Positions 37,232-46,877 are shown, counted from the first letter of the stretch. The stretch is DNA of 64,000 nt from Sorangium cellulosum (GCF_002950945.1 NZ_CP012673.1:7826501-7890500), one strand, 5' to 3'. Notes: generated from the sequence alone by a model not told the origin. Translations and numbers: made by a program.

Positions 37232-38356
37232 TTAGACGGCCGTCCCGCCACCGTCGCTGGGCTCGGCAGCCTTGCCTCTGAGCGCCGATTTCACGTGCTC
37301 GTGAGAGGCGCGCAGAAGATCGCCCAGCTTGTCGAGGTCATCGATCGACTCCATCGTTATGCACGACCAGCCGAGCTGGGGTATGGTGACCGGAAGCGAG
37401 GCAGCAAGGGGGCTCACCCGCTCGTTCGGCAGAGGCACCCAGATACACGGCTTCTTGCGGCTGGCCAGCAGCCTGCAGAACACCGCCGTCCGCCTCTCCT
37501 GAAGGTGCATCTTCAAATAGGACACGGTGTCCTCGTAAGCGATCGGCCGTTCGGGACCAAGCAGGCGCTGAACCGTCGCGAAGGCATTGAGCTCTTCCTG
37601 CGTTGTTTCAACCTTGGGCGCCTGCGGCTCTTCGGGTGGAGCGCTGATGCGGGCCTGGGTCTCGAGAACCGATGCCAGTGCGCGCTGCTTTGCCCATTCA
37701 TTGATGGCGTTCGCCACGATGGGCTTCCAGCTCTCGACCACCGCAGCCGTCAGGTTTCTCATCTCGATCCTCGCGACCGCGAGCTTCGTGAACTCCGGCG
37801 CCGGCTCGAGGAGCCTGGCTAGCTCCTGCACAAGAAGGTTCTGCTGGCGGGTCCGCTGAGCGAACGTCCGAAGGAGGCTGGAATTGTACTCGGACTTCTG
37901 GAGTACTGTAAGGAAGTCGAACGGCGGCTGTTCGTCAGCCAGGACGTCCCACTGCACGAACGGTTCTTTGTCCATCACGTTTTCGTTCACCATGTCGGTG
38001 AAGAAGCGCCACAGGATGCCGTTCGTCAGAATTCCGAGCTTCGCCTCGGGCGCCTTCGCGAAATAATCCGCCAGCTGCTCGTCGAAGCCAGCGAGCTTTC
38101 GTCCCGCTTCCTTGGCCTCCACGAAGAAGATAGGGCGTCCGCTTTGCAGGAAGGCCCAATCGATCGGCTTGACAGAACGGTCCTTTCCGAAGTCGACGCG
38201 ATACTCGGGAAGGCACTGGCGAGGGTCGGTCAGGTCGTAACCAAGCAGAGTGAACAGTGGCCCGATCAAGCTTTGCTTCGTGGCCTGCTCGTTGCCCCGC
38301 ACATGCTCTGCCAACTCACGAACCCGGTTGACATACGATGCTAGCGCCTCCCTCAT
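37232..38356 (-). CDS. HsdR_N-type PD-(D/E)XK nuclease domain protein
   Basis: A 374-residue protein. Residues 1-150 match the N-terminal nuclease domain of type I restriction R subunits: QSLIGPLFTLLGYDLTDPRQ, PEYRVDFGKDRSVKPIDWAF and RPIFFVEAKEAGRKL give the D...E-x-K catalytic set (Asp in IDWAF, Glu-Ala-Lys in VEAK), then LGILTNGILWRFFTD. No helicase domain follows; the C-terminal ~200 residues are helical and unassigned. Stand-alone HsdR_N proteins are suspected in phage or plasmid defence (family knowledge). Base composition is visibly less GC-rich than the neighbours, suggesting recent acquisition. AGGAG lies just before the ATG. Confidence 0.82.
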   Translation of the reverse strand: MREALASYVNRVRELAEHVRGNEQATKQSLIGPLFTLLGYDLTDPRQCLPEYRVDFGKDRSVKPIDWAFLQSGRPIFFVEAKEAGRKLAGFDEQLADYFAKAPEAKLGILTNGILWRFFTDMVNENVMDKEPFVQWDVLADEQPPFDFLTVLQKSEYNSSLLRTFAQRTRQQNLLVQELARLLEPAPEFTKLAVARIEMRNLTAAVVESWKPIVANAINEWAKQRALASVLETQARISAPPEEPQAPKVETTQEELNAFATVQRLLGPERPIAYEDTVSYLKMHLQERRTAVFCRLLASRKKPCIWVPLPNERVSPLAASLPVTIPQLGWSCITMESIDDLDKLGDLLRASHEHVKSALRGKAAEPSDGGGTAV

Positions 38357-38618
38357 CTCCTGCCCCTTTCTGCGAGAGAGGCTACAGGACCATCATCCCG
38401 GGTGTCGAGCGCGTGATGCCTGATTTCGAGAAGCAGGAGGAGCCCCGGTGCCTCCTGACACGCGCTCCCCGCCGGAGCATGGCGACCAGGCCCGCTCGTC
38501 CTGCAGGGGGCCGTGTGCCACTATCGCACATCCTTCCGGCGACACCTCCCGGCGAGCCCCCCGTCGCACGGCCCTCCCGGCTAAGCCTCGGGACCGGGCG
38601 GCGCACGTCGACGCGCGC

Positions 38619-40169
38619 TCACGCCCGGATCACGGCCACCGCCCGCCCCCCGGGCGTCTGCGCTGCTTCCCGTCGTGTCCGCTCCGCGATGGGCGGCTGG
38701 CCGCTGCGCCGGTCGAAGATCACCAGCCAGCCGCGCGCGAGCCCCAGGCCCGACAGGTAGCCGTCCAGCTGGGTGAGGCCTTCGGCCAGCGGGTCCGGCC
38801 GGCCGTCTCGCCACACCTTCAGCTCCATCGCCAGCGCTTCGCCCCCGTAACGCACACATAGATCCATGCGCCCGCGGCCGATCGCGTACTCCCGCTCGAT
38901 CGTTCCCCCGCCGTTCACCACCCGGTGCAGGAACGCCATCAGCACCAGGTGCGGCGCAACCTCGTGGTACAGCGCCGTCCCCAGGAGGGCCTCGCCGTGC
39001 TGGCGCCAGAACGCCAAGAAAGCCTCGATCAGCCGCTCGGCATCGAGCCGCCCCTCCGAGGTGAGCCATGTCGGCGCGATGTGGGGCAGCGACGCGCGCG
39101 AGGGGGTCGAGAGCTCGCGCACGATGATCTCGCGGTAGATCGGGTTCGCTATCTCCAGGCCGCCGCCTTCGCCCATGCGCGCCAGGCCGAGGTCCTCCAG
39201 GAAGCGGATGTCGTCGCGCGGGAGCTCGCCCGGCGCCTCGCCCGCCAGCATCGGCTCGATGACCGCGCGCACCCGCGGCTCCCGGAGCCGCTCCGCCAGG
39301 CTGTCCAGGTGCGTCTCCTGCTGCTCGATCAGGATGTCCTTCGCACGCTCCACGTCCGCTGCGGAGATCGACCGCGCGGCGTCGGGCACCACCACCTCGA
39401 CGAGCTGCCGGGCGAGCGCGTTCACGAGCCACGGCTGGCCCTGCGTCAGCAAGAACGCCCGCTCTTCGGCCTCGGGCGCGAACACCTGCCCGGTCTCGGC
39501 CGTGTGCTGCGCGTAGAGCTCCGCGACCTCCTCGCGCGTGAAGCTCCGTAGCGTGAGGGACTGCACCTTGATGTTGAAGGGGCTCGCCGTCCCGAGCCGC
39601 ACACTTGCCCCCGACGCGACCTTGTAGTCGCGCACGTCGCGCATCCCCACGAGCCCCAGCGACCACGGGAACGAGCGCGGGCGGTCCGGGTAGCCGTCGC
39701 GGATCTGCCGCAGCACCGAGATCAGCGCCACGTCCTCCAGCGCGTCGATCTCGTCGATCAGCAGAACCAGCGGTCGCGGCGCTGCGCTCGCCCAGGCCTG
39801 CAGCGCTGCGCCGATACGGCGGCCGGGCGAGGCCTCGGGCCAGGGCGGCGGCCACAGCTCCCGCGGCAACCGCCGCTCCGCCGCGCCCCGCCATGCATCC
39901 AGGACGGCCAGCTCGGCGGCGTCGAGATCGCGGGAGAGCGGGGCGCCCACCTCCACCGAGACCACCACCGCCACGTAGCGGCCCTCGCGGAGCAGCTCCT
40001 CCGCCAGCGCGAGCAGCGCGGTCGTCTTGCCGACCTGCCGCGGCGCGTGCACGACGAAGTACGTCATCTGCTCGATGAGCCGTCGCACCGTGGGCAGCCG
40101 GCGCAGCGCCGGCAGCATGTAGTGGATCTCCGGCTTGCAAGGCCCCGCGACGTTGAACCAGCGCGCCAC
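38619..40169 (-). CDS. AAA ATPase with C-terminal PD-(D/E)XK nuclease-like domain
   Basis: A 516-residue protein. The GTG start at 40169 gives VARWFNVAGPCKPEIHYMLP, the typical N-terminus of this ATPase family. Walker A is HAPRQVGKTT near residue 40, Walker B VLLIDEIDAL near 130, then helical winged sections (REEVAELYAQHT, QGQPWLVNALARQLV). The C-terminus has YAIGRGRMDLCVRYGGEALA then MELKVWRDG, matching the G-x-G-R-x-D...E-x-K nuclease-like core. Such ATPases occur in many copies in myxobacteria, planctomycetes and cyanobacteria; a defence or mobile-element role is suspected. A broken fragment of a second copy lies at 37.1 kb and an HsdR_N gene lies 262 bp downstream on the same strand. Confidence 0.87.
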   Translation of the reverse strand: MARWFNVAGPCKPEIHYMLPALRRLPTVRRLIEQMTYFVVHAPRQVGKTTALLALAEELLREGRYVAVVVSVEVGAPLSRDLDAAELAVLDAWRGAAERRLPRELWPPPWPEASPGRRIGAALQAWASAAPRPLVLLIDEIDALEDVALISVLRQIRDGYPDRPRSFPWSLGLVGMRDVRDYKVASGASVRLGTASPFNIKVQSLTLRSFTREEVAELYAQHTAETGQVFAPEAEERAFLLTQGQPWLVNALARQLVEVVVPDAARSISAADVERAKDILIEQQETHLDSLAERLREPRVRAVIEPMLAGEAPGELPRDDIRFLEDLGLARMGEGGGLEIANPIYREIIVRELSTPSRASLPHIAPTWLTSEGRLDAERLIEAFLAFWRQHGEALLGTALYHEVAPHLVLMAFLHRVVNGGGTIEREYAIGRGRMDLCVRYGGEALAMELKVWRDGRPDPLAEGLTQLDGYLSGLGLARGWLVIFDRRSGQPPIAERTRREAAQTPGGRAVAVIRA

Positions 40170-40723
40170 GCCGCGACTGTAGCAGCACAAGGGGGCGCGG
40201 TGATCGCCTTGGAGGGGCGAACGACCGGGGAGAACACTCCACGGCCGAGCGGAAAGTATTGCCGAGCTGGCCGGCCCCGACGAGGCGATCGGCAGGCTGC
40301 TCCGGCCGCCGGCGGTCCCGAACGGGCGAGCAAGGTCGCGCCGGTAGTGCCCAACGCCTACCGCCGCCGGGCGTTGACCTTCGCGGAGGAGCGGAGCAGG
40401 GCGCGACTGGTCATGTCCAACCAGCAAGCGCGCTAGTTGACCTCAACAGCTCTTCACACATCGACAACCCTTCACACCAACAGCGCTTCACACACGACTC
40501 TTCACACATCGGCAGATGTCTGCTCTGCCGCATCATCAAGATTCCTTTTCCTTGATCTTCCTCGGTTGTCGTCGTACACCCGTGGCGCCTAGTTCGAGGC
40601 TGCCGCAGGGCCACGCCACCAGGAGTGATGCGACAGGCGGGCAGCCTCGGGAATTTCCTGGGCTTGATGGCACGATACGATCGAATACACGGTTCCTGTG
40701 TAACCGGGCAACGAGGAGTGCAC
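40170..40723. other. Intergenic region with CTTCACAC repeats
   Basis: About 550 bp between the divergent ATPase and phospholipase-like genes. No credible gene is seen; a weak coding-like stretch near 40250-40340 has no start or family match. The part from 40450 to 40510 carries the four CTTCACAC repeats and probably belongs to a promoter. Confidence 0.5.
40452..40507. promoter_or_regulatory. Four CTTCACAC direct repeats
   Basis: Exact CTTCACAC at 40452, 40470, 40486 and 40500, spaced 18, 16 and 14 bp; two copies extend to TCTTCACACATCG. The set lies ~220 bp upstream of the phospholipase-like gene. The local composition is AT-richer than the surroundings. It may be a cooperative protein-binding site; the steadily shrinking spacing is unusual. 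Confidence 0.5.
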
Positions 40724-41623
40724 ATGTCAAGAATGAGGCTTTTGAGTGGAGTCGCCGCGGCGGTTCTGGGGGCGGCGGCCTGCACGACGATCAGCGGAGA
40801 AGAACCGTCGGCGTCCCCCGGGGCGGAGGCCGGCGAGGCGGAGCTCCGCATCACGGCGCACACCGAGACGGCCTTCGCGGGCACGTTCGACGCGAAGGGA
40901 GAGGGAGAGCTCGTCGAGTTCGAGGCGCACCGGACCGGGCCGGCCACCGCCACGCTGCACCTCGAGGTGAACGGGCAGCCCTTCGATGCGAGCTACGACG
41001 GCGAGGCGATGACCGCTCGCTGGAACGGGTACAACGGCGCGCTCTACCCCGAGGACCTCGCCGCCCTGAAACACACGCTCGCCGCGCTGGGGGATCACTT
41101 CGGCGGCGACCAGGAGAGCCTCCGCCTGCACGAGGATTTCCTGGTGCGGCGCATCTCGTTCTGGTCGGAGGCGCCGGCCGGGCTGACGATGCCCGAGCGC
41201 GAGCTCGACCTGAGCGCCCCCCACGGCGAGACCGTCCGCGTGGCGCCGCCCGGCGTCGTCGTCCACGAGGAGGGCGCGGCGGAGTCGGAGACCGGCGCGC
41301 TCGAGGTCAACCACCAGGCCGCGAACGAGGACGGTATCCTTTACCTCCGCTGCAATGTCGCCTCGATCGCGGTCCACGACGCCAGCGGCCACTGCACGCA
41401 GTTCGAGAGCATCTTCGCCGGCCCGAACAGCGACGACTGCTACGGCAAGTGCGGCAGCGGGTGTGGCTTCGGCACCGCCGGGTACACCTACGATTGCCTC
41501 GATCACGATCGCTGTGGCCGCGCCCACGGCGGCTCCGCCAATCCGTGGGACGACGAGTGCGGTGACGAGTACTGGGAGGCGGACGACGACTTCCTGAACT
41601 CGATCATCGGCAGGTGCCTCTGA
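40724..41623 (+). CDS. Secreted phospholipase A2-like lipoprotein
   Basis: A 299-residue lipoprotein: MSRMRLLSGVAAAVLGAAAC is the signal. Residues ~25-200 form an unassigned domain. The last ~65 residues look like a phospholipase A2 core: CYGKCGSGCGFGTAGYTYDC resembles the Y-G-x-C-G-x-G calcium loop and CLDHDRCGRAHGG gives the C-x-x-HD-x-C helix with the catalytic His-Asp. It would hydrolyse the sn-2 ester of phospholipids outside the cell, using Ca2+, if active. GAGGAG lies 7 nt before the ATG; the open frame begins 33 codons earlier without support. A protease gene follows 13 bp downstream, so both are probably one secreted-hydrolase operon. Confidence 0.8.
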   Translation: MSRMRLLSGVAAAVLGAAACTTISGEEPSASPGAEAGEAELRITAHTETAFAGTFDAKGEGELVEFEAHRTGPATATLHLEVNGQPFDASYDGEAMTARWNGYNGALYPEDLAALKHTLAALGDHFGGDQESLRLHEDFLVRRISFWSEAPAGLTMPERELDLSAPHGETVRVAPPGVVVHEEGAAESETGALEVNHQAANEDGILYLRCNVASIAVHDASGHCTQFESIFAGPNSDDCYGKCGSGCGFGTAGYTYDCLDHDRCGRAHGGSANPWDDECGDEYWEADDDFLNSIIGRCL

Positions 41624-41636
41624 CCGGCGTCGACCC

Positions 41637-42872
41637 ATGCCTCTGATCGAGACTCGGAGCGTTCGGCCGCCCCGGCGACGGGACGGCCGCGTCGGTGCGT
41701 CGCTCGCGCGGCGCACGCGAGCGCTGGTGCTGGTCGCGGCGGGAGTGGCCGGCGGCTGCGCCGACGCCGGTGAGCCCGCGACAGGCGACGCGCCGGCGGC
41801 GATCACCGAGGGCACGCCCACGGACGGCGATCCCGCGGTGGCGGCGCTCCGGGCTCGGCGCGCCCTCTGCCCCCAGGGGCACGGCGTCGAGACGTTCTGC
41901 TCGGCCGTGCTGGTCGCCCCCCGCGTGCTGCTCACGGCCGCCCATTGCCTCTCGTCGCGGCGCGCCGAGGAGATGGAGGCCTATTTCGGCGCGAACGTGG
42001 CCCTCCCGGGGTACCACGCGCGGATCGTCGAGGCGCACCCGCACCCGGCGTATGATCCGGACACCCGGCAGAACGACATCGCCCTGCTCCTGCTCGCAGC
42101 GCCGCCGCCCGTCCTGCCGGTGGCGCTGCGGCAGGCGCCCCTCGAGGCCGGCGCGGTGGGGCAGACGATCCGGATCGTCGGCTTCGGCGCGTCGTTCGAG
42201 GACGGCGACCCAGGCGCCAAGCAGACGGGAACCGCCGTCATCACCTCGGTCGACGCGACCACGTTTCAGACCGCGCCTGGTCCCTCGCTGGCCTGCAGCG
42301 GGGATTCGGGCGGCCCGGCGCTGCTCGTGGAGGACGGCGTCGAGCAGGCGTTCGGGATCGCGCGCTCGGGCGACGCGGCCTGCGACGGCTTCGGCGTCCA
42401 TACCCGGATCGACGTGTATCTGGAGGAGTTCGTCGGCCCCTACCTGGAGGCGGCCGAGGCGGCGACGCCGGCGAGCCCCGACGCGCAGGATCCGGGAGAG
42501 GACTTCTGCGCGCGCACGTGCGCCGAGGACGCCGATTGCCCGACGGGGATGCTCTGCCTGCCCGAGGTGTTCGGGAAGCGGTGCGGCTACCCGGAGCTGC
42601 GGAGCGGCGTGTTCGGCGAGGCCTGCAGCGTGTCCGCCGATTGCGACGGCCCCTGCGTCGCCTTCGGCGCCGGGGCCGAGCAGACGTGCCATTGCTTCAC
42701 CTCGTGCAGGGAGCTCCTGCTGCCGCCGCCGGAGCCGGAGCCCTCCTCCTCGGGAGGGTGTGCGCTCGCAGGGCAGGCCCGCGCGCCCTCGCCGGTCGGC
42801 CAGAGCGCCGCTGCGCTCGCCCTGCTCGCGCTGGCGTGCGCTCGCCTCTGGAGCGCACGCCGGGAGCGCTGA
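41637..42872 (+). CDS. Trypsin-like serine protease with MYXO-CTERM-like tail
   Basis: A 411-residue secreted S1 protease. A twin-basic leader (RRTRALVLVAAGVAGGC) precedes ITEGTPTDGDPAVAAL, the expected activation region. The triad is complete: His in LTAAHC, Asp in QNDIALL, Ser in CSGDSGGP. After the catalytic domain a Cys-rich module (FCARTCAEDADCPTGMLC, GEACSVSADCDGPC) follows, then a Pro/Ser spacer, SSGGCALAG, a hydrophobic helix and RLWSARRER. This last part is a MYXO-CTERM-type sorting signal, implying surface anchoring or processing by the myxosortase route (family knowledge). It is probably co-transcribed with the phospholipase-like gene, as part of a predatory or nutritional hydrolase set. 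Confidence 0.88.
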   Translation: MPLIETRSVRPPRRRDGRVGASLARRTRALVLVAAGVAGGCADAGEPATGDAPAAITEGTPTDGDPAVAALRARRALCPQGHGVETFCSAVLVAPRVLLTAAHCLSSRRAEEMEAYFGANVALPGYHARIVEAHPHPAYDPDTRQNDIALLLLAAPPPVLPVALRQAPLEAGAVGQTIRIVGFGASFEDGDPGAKQTGTAVITSVDATTFQTAPGPSLACSGDSGGPALLVEDGVEQAFGIARSGDAACDGFGVHTRIDVYLEEFVGPYLEAAEAATPASPDAQDPGEDFCARTCAEDADCPTGMLCLPEVFGKRCGYPELRSGVFGEACSVSADCDGPCVAFGAGAEQTCHCFTSCRELLLPPPEPEPSSSGGCALAGQARAPSPVGQSAAALALLALACARLWSARRER

Positions 42873-42896
42873 ACACGCGCGCGGAGGCGCGCCTCG

Positions 42897-45800
42897 TCAA
42901 GCCGCCGGGGCCGCGATGCCGCCGCTCCCGCAGAGCCCGCCCGGCTCCGCCTCCCCGGCGAGCCACCGCCGCGCGAGCTCGATCACCCGCGTATTCTCGG
43001 GCACGGCCTCGAGGAACGTCCTCCGGTAGGCGGGATCCCCGATCCTGCCGGCGCGCTCGCCGAGTTCGTCGCGGGCGCGCCGCAGGGCGGTCCGGGCGCC
43101 CTCGGCGTCCCCCAGGGCGAGCAGCGCCTCGATGTGTGTCACCACGGCGAGCGCGTGCCGCGGCCAGAACAGCCCGGCGCCGCGCGCGATCGCGAGCGCC
43201 GCCTCCGCCGCGCCCGCGGCCTCCGCGGCCCGGCCCCGGCGCAGCAGGAGCAACGCCTCGAGCGTCCCCGTCCAGCCCTCGATGTACCGCGACGACGGGC
43301 CCTGCGGGCGGTCCCGCGCGAGCTCCTCCGCGGCCGCCTCGACCTCGCCGCGCTCGACCAGCGCCTCGATCAGCACGAGGTGCGCGAGCTTGCCGAGCAG
43401 CGCCTGCCCCTGCTGGGCGCACGCCGCGAGGGTCTCGCGCGCGCACGCCTCGGCGGCGGCCGGCGCAGCCCGGGCGAGGTGCAGAAGGGCGAGGTAGTTG
43501 CGCGCCATCAGCGCGGGCGGGGAGAGCCCGCCGGGCTCGCCGCGGCGCTGCGCGGTGGCGAGCTCGCTCCGCGCCAGCACGGCGCCGAGGTGGCGCTCCG
43601 CCTCCTCGAACGCGCCGAGCTGCCAGAGGCTGAACCCGACGAACGCCGCCCCGAGGAGCTGGAACGGACGGTACCCCAGCTGCTCGAAATGGCGCGTGGC
43701 CGCCCGGTCCGCGCGCAGCGCCCCCCAGGCGTCGTGCTCGACCCACCGCGCCCAGACCCCGCGGGCCTGCTCGAGGCACGCCGTCACCGCGGGCTGCGCC
43801 GCGGCGAACGGCCCGCACGCCTCCTGCATGCGGAGGTGGACCACCTCGGCCTCGACCCGCCCGCCATCGACGACGGAGCTCACCATCATCTGCACGAACG
43901 CCTGCGCGAGCACGACGACGTTCTCGCCGGTGGGCTCGACGCGGAGGAGGCGCCCCGCCAGGTCCCGCAGCGCCTCGCCGCGCTGCATGACGTGCGCGAC
44001 GCTGATGGCCCCGAGCAGGGCCCGGCAGGAGACGCTCGTCCCCGGCGCGGCGCGCGCGAGCGCCTCCCGCGCCGCCTCGAGGGCGAGCTCGCAACCGCCG
44101 CCGGACCAGTAGGCCGCCTCCGACCGGAGCGCCCAGAGCGCCGCGGCCGCGTCGCCCTCCGCGCCCGACGCGAGGCCCCGCTCGGCGATCGCGAGCGCCG
44201 CGCCGGAGTCGCCGCCCCGGAGCGCCTGCTCCGCCGCCTCCGCGAGGTACCGCGCCGCCCGCGCGCCCTCGCCGCCGCGCTCGAAGTGCTCGGCCAGGAC
44301 GGCCGCGCTCGTCTCCCCCGCCCGCTCCAGCCACTCGGCCGCGAGCCGGTGGCCGAGCGCGCGGTCGCGCGGCGTCAGCGTCGCGTACGCCGCCTCCCGG
44401 ACGATGGCGTGCCGGAACGCGAGCTCCTCCTCGCCGGCGAAGCGCCGCTTCTCGCTCGCCATGATGAGCTCCCGCTCCACGAGGTAGCCGAACGGCCCCT
44501 CCCCCGCGGGCGCGTCGCCGGCCCCGCCCAGCAGCGCGAGCACGCCGCTCTTCCAGAAGACGTCGCCGAAGACACTCGCCGCCCGCAGCACCCGCCGCAC
44601 GTCCGGATCGAGCCGGGCGAGCCGCGCCTCCACCATCCCGAGCACCGTCTCGGGCAGCCCCTCGCCCTGGCCCTCGGCGAGCGCGCGGGTCAGCTCCTCC
44701 AGGTAGAACGTGTTGCCGCCCGAGCGCTCGACGATCGCGTCGATCTGCTCGGCGCTCGCCGCGTCGCCGAGCACGGCCCGCGCGAGCTCGCCCCCCGCCC
44801 GGCGCGAGAGCGGGGGGAGCCGGATCTCGTGCACGTGCAGCTCCGCCCACAGCCGCGGGAACTTCTCGTGCACCTCGGGGCGGGCGAACGCGACGAGCAC
44901 GAACGGGGAGTCCGCGAGCTCCCGCAGCGTGGAGCACCAGAGGCGCACCGACGCCTCGTCCCCCCAGTGGAGGTCTTCCAGGAGGAGGAGCGTCGGCGTC
45001 CGCCGCACCACGCCGGCCGTGAAGTCGAGGACCGCCGCCTCGATCGCCTCCGCCATGAGCTTCGGGTCCTGCCGCGCGGCGCGCAGGCGCGGGCTGCGCT
45101 CGCCCGAGAACGGCGCGCCCACGACCTCGCCGAGGAGCTCCGCCACGCGCTGGGCGCCGTCGTCCGCGACGAACATGCCCACGGTCTCGGCGAGCCGCTG
45201 CCGCTGGACCTCGATCGGCGCGCCGGCCTCGAGCGCGAGCATGCCGCGGAACACGGAGGCGAGCATGGAGAAGGCCGAGCCGGCCCCGACCACGTCCCCG
45301 CGCCCCAGGCTGATCGAGAGCCCCGGCCGGCGCCCCCGCAGCGCGCGGACCAGCTCCTGCCGGAGCCGCGTCTTGCCGACCCCCGCCGGCGCCGTCACCA
45401 GGATCGCCGTCGCGCGCGGCTCCGCGATGCTCTCCTCGATCATGCTGATCAGGTGGGCGAGAAGCCGCTCGCGCCCGACGAACGGCGTGGGCCTGCCGAG
45501 GAGCAGCCGGGGAGACTCGCCCAGCAGATCCTCGCCGAGCAGCGCGATCCGGCCGTCCTGCTCGGCGAGCAGGAAGCGGGGCTCGAGCAGCGCCCGGGTC
45601 AGCTCGTCGACCACGACGGCCCCGGCCGCGCCGTCGCCCGCGTCGGTCCCCGGGTGGAGCAGCATCACCGCGCGCTCCAGCGCCTCGCCCAGAGGCAGCC
45701 GCCCCGCGATCTCGCTGCGCCCCATGACCAGCGCGACCGGCGCGGCCGGCATGAAAAATTTCACCTGGAGCGCACAACGTGCGGCCTGGGCGGCCTGGTC

Positions 45801-46877
45801 GGTGGCGTTGCCGGCGCTGGCGAGCACGGCGATGACGGGTCCGTCGGCGAGCGCTTCGACCCGGGCTCCGCTGGGGGCGGCGGCCCGGCGGACCGCGGCG
45901 AGCAGGGCGGGCGAGACACCTGGCGCGAGCGCGGTGGCGCCGGTCGTGAGGACCGTCGCCGGGCGCATCGGGCCCACCGCCACGATGGCGACGAGGCGTT
46001 GCTCGGCGCTCGTGAGCGTGGGGGGCGGGGCGGCGCGGGAGGACGGGGGCGGCGCCGTCGTGTCGAGGGCGTCGAGGGCCGCGGCGAGCGCCGCCCCGTC
46101 CGCCGGTCGCCCCGCCGGTTCCTTGGACATCATCTGCCCGATGAGGGCCGCGAGCGCCGCGGGGACGTCCGGCCTGAGCTCGACGAGCGACGGAGGATCC
46201 TCGAGCAGGAGCTTGGCGAGCAGCGCCATGAGGTGATTCCCCTGGAACGCGGGTCGTCCCGTGAGGCATTCGAAGAGGACGCAGCCCAGCGAGAAGATGT
46301 CGACCTGGGGACCGAGGTCCCGGTCGCCGCGCGCCTGCTCGGGCGCCATGTAGCCAGGAGTCCCCACGATGGCGCCGGAGCGGGTGAGGGTCGTGACGGA
46401 GTCGGAGAAGCGGGCGATGCCGAAGTCGACGACCATGACCGCGGCCGGGGTCGCGCCGACCGGGAGCATGAGGTTGCTCGGCTTGAGGTCGCGGTGGACG
46501 ACGCCCTGGGCGTGCGCCGCCGAGAGGGCGGACGCCACGCCGCGGGCGAGCTGGAGCGTCTCGGGGATCGAGAGGCGCTCGCCGGCGAGGCGGGCCTCGA
46601 GGCTCTCGCCGTCGATCCACGCCATGGCGATGTAGGGCTCGCCCCGGGGGCCGACTCCGTCGGTGACGTAAGGGACGATGTGGGGGTGCGCCAGGGTGGA
46701 GAGGACGCGGGACTCGAGCAGGAAACGGGAGGGATCCTGCTTGGGGTCGCGCAGGACCTTGAGGGCGATGGGCTTGCCTGTGTGGCGATCGAGGGATTTG
46801 TAGACGGTGCCCATACCGCCGGAGCCGGCCAGGGACAGGATCTGGAAGCGATCGTCGACCAGGACGCCGGGACGCAT
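42897..46877 (-). CDS. Ser/Thr kinase - cyclase-like - AAA ATPase - TPR signalling protein (copy 2)
   Basis: A 1326-residue paralogue of the protein at 22-25.8 kb, with the same order of parts. The kinase has SGSGGMG, Lys40 in IALKV, VVHRDLKPSN, VVDFGIA and APEQ. The cyclase-like section starts near EQRLVAIVAVGPM and again lacks metal residues. The ATPase has Walker A APAGVGKT and Walker B LLLLEDLHWGDE, followed by LARLDPDVRRVLRAASVFGD, typical of STAND-type regulators. TPR-like repeats fill the C-terminus. Its stop is 24 bp from the convergent protease stop. Upstream of the ATG lies the heptamer/inverted-repeat region. Copy 3 follows at 47.5 kb on the same strand. Confidence 0.9.
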   Translation of the reverse strand: MRPGVLVDDRFQILSLAGSGGMGTVYKSLDRHTGKPIALKVLRDPKQDPSRFLLESRVLSTLAHPHIVPYVTDGVGPRGEPYIAMAWIDGESLEARLAGERLSIPETLQLARGVASALSAAHAQGVVHRDLKPSNLMLPVGATPAAVMVVDFGIARFSDSVTTLTRSGAIVGTPGYMAPEQARGDRDLGPQVDIFSLGCVLFECLTGRPAFQGNHLMALLAKLLLEDPPSLVELRPDVPAALAALIGQMMSKEPAGRPADGAALAAALDALDTTAPPPSSRAAPPPTLTSAEQRLVAIVAVGPMRPATVLTTGATALAPGVSPALLAAVRRAAAPSGARVEALADGPVIAVLASAGNATDQAAQAARCALQVKFFMPAAPVALVMGRSEIAGRLPLGEALERAVMLLHPGTDAGDGAAGAVVVDELTRALLEPRFLLAEQDGRIALLGEDLLGESPRLLLGRPTPFVGRERLLAHLISMIEESIAEPRATAILVTAPAGVGKTRLRQELVRALRGRRPGLSISLGRGDVVGAGSAFSMLASVFRGMLALEAGAPIEVQRQRLAETVGMFVADDGAQRVAELLGEVVGAPFSGERSPRLRAARQDPKLMAEAIEAAVLDFTAGVVRRTPTLLLLEDLHWGDEASVRLWCSTLRELADSPFVLVAFARPEVHEKFPRLWAELHVHEIRLPPLSRRAGGELARAVLGDAASAEQIDAIVERSGGNTFYLEELTRALAEGQGEGLPETVLGMVEARLARLDPDVRRVLRAASVFGDVFWKSGVLALLGGAGDAPAGEGPFGYLVERELIMASEKRRFAGEEELAFRHAIVREAAYATLTPRDRALGHRLAAEWLERAGETSAAVLAEHFERGGEGARAARYLAEAAEQALRGGDSGAALAIAERGLASGAEGDAAAALWALRSEAAYWSGGGCELALEAAREALARAAPGTSVSCRALLGAISVAHVMQRGEALRDLAGRLLRVEPTGENVVVLAQAFVQMMVSSVVDGGRVEAEVVHLRMQEACGPFAAAQPAVTACLEQARGVWARWVEHDAWGALRADRAATRHFEQLGYRPFQLLGAAFVGFSLWQLGAFEEAERHLGAVLARSELATAQRRGEPGGLSPPALMARNYLALLHLARAAPAAAEACARETLAACAQQGQALLGKLAHLVLIEALVERGEVEAAAEELARDRPQGPSSRYIEGWTGTLEALLLLRRGRAAEAAGAAEAALAIARGAGLFWPRHALAVVTHIEALLALGDAEGARTALRRARDELGERAGRIGDPAYRRTFLEAVPENTRVIELARRWLAGEAEPGGLCGSGGIAAPAA

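Noticed and set aside
40250..40436. A small plus-strand gene upstream of the phospholipase-like gene
   Set aside because: Two frames have short protein-like stretches (SIAELAGPDEAIGRLLRPP), but there is no start codon with a ribosome site and no family match.
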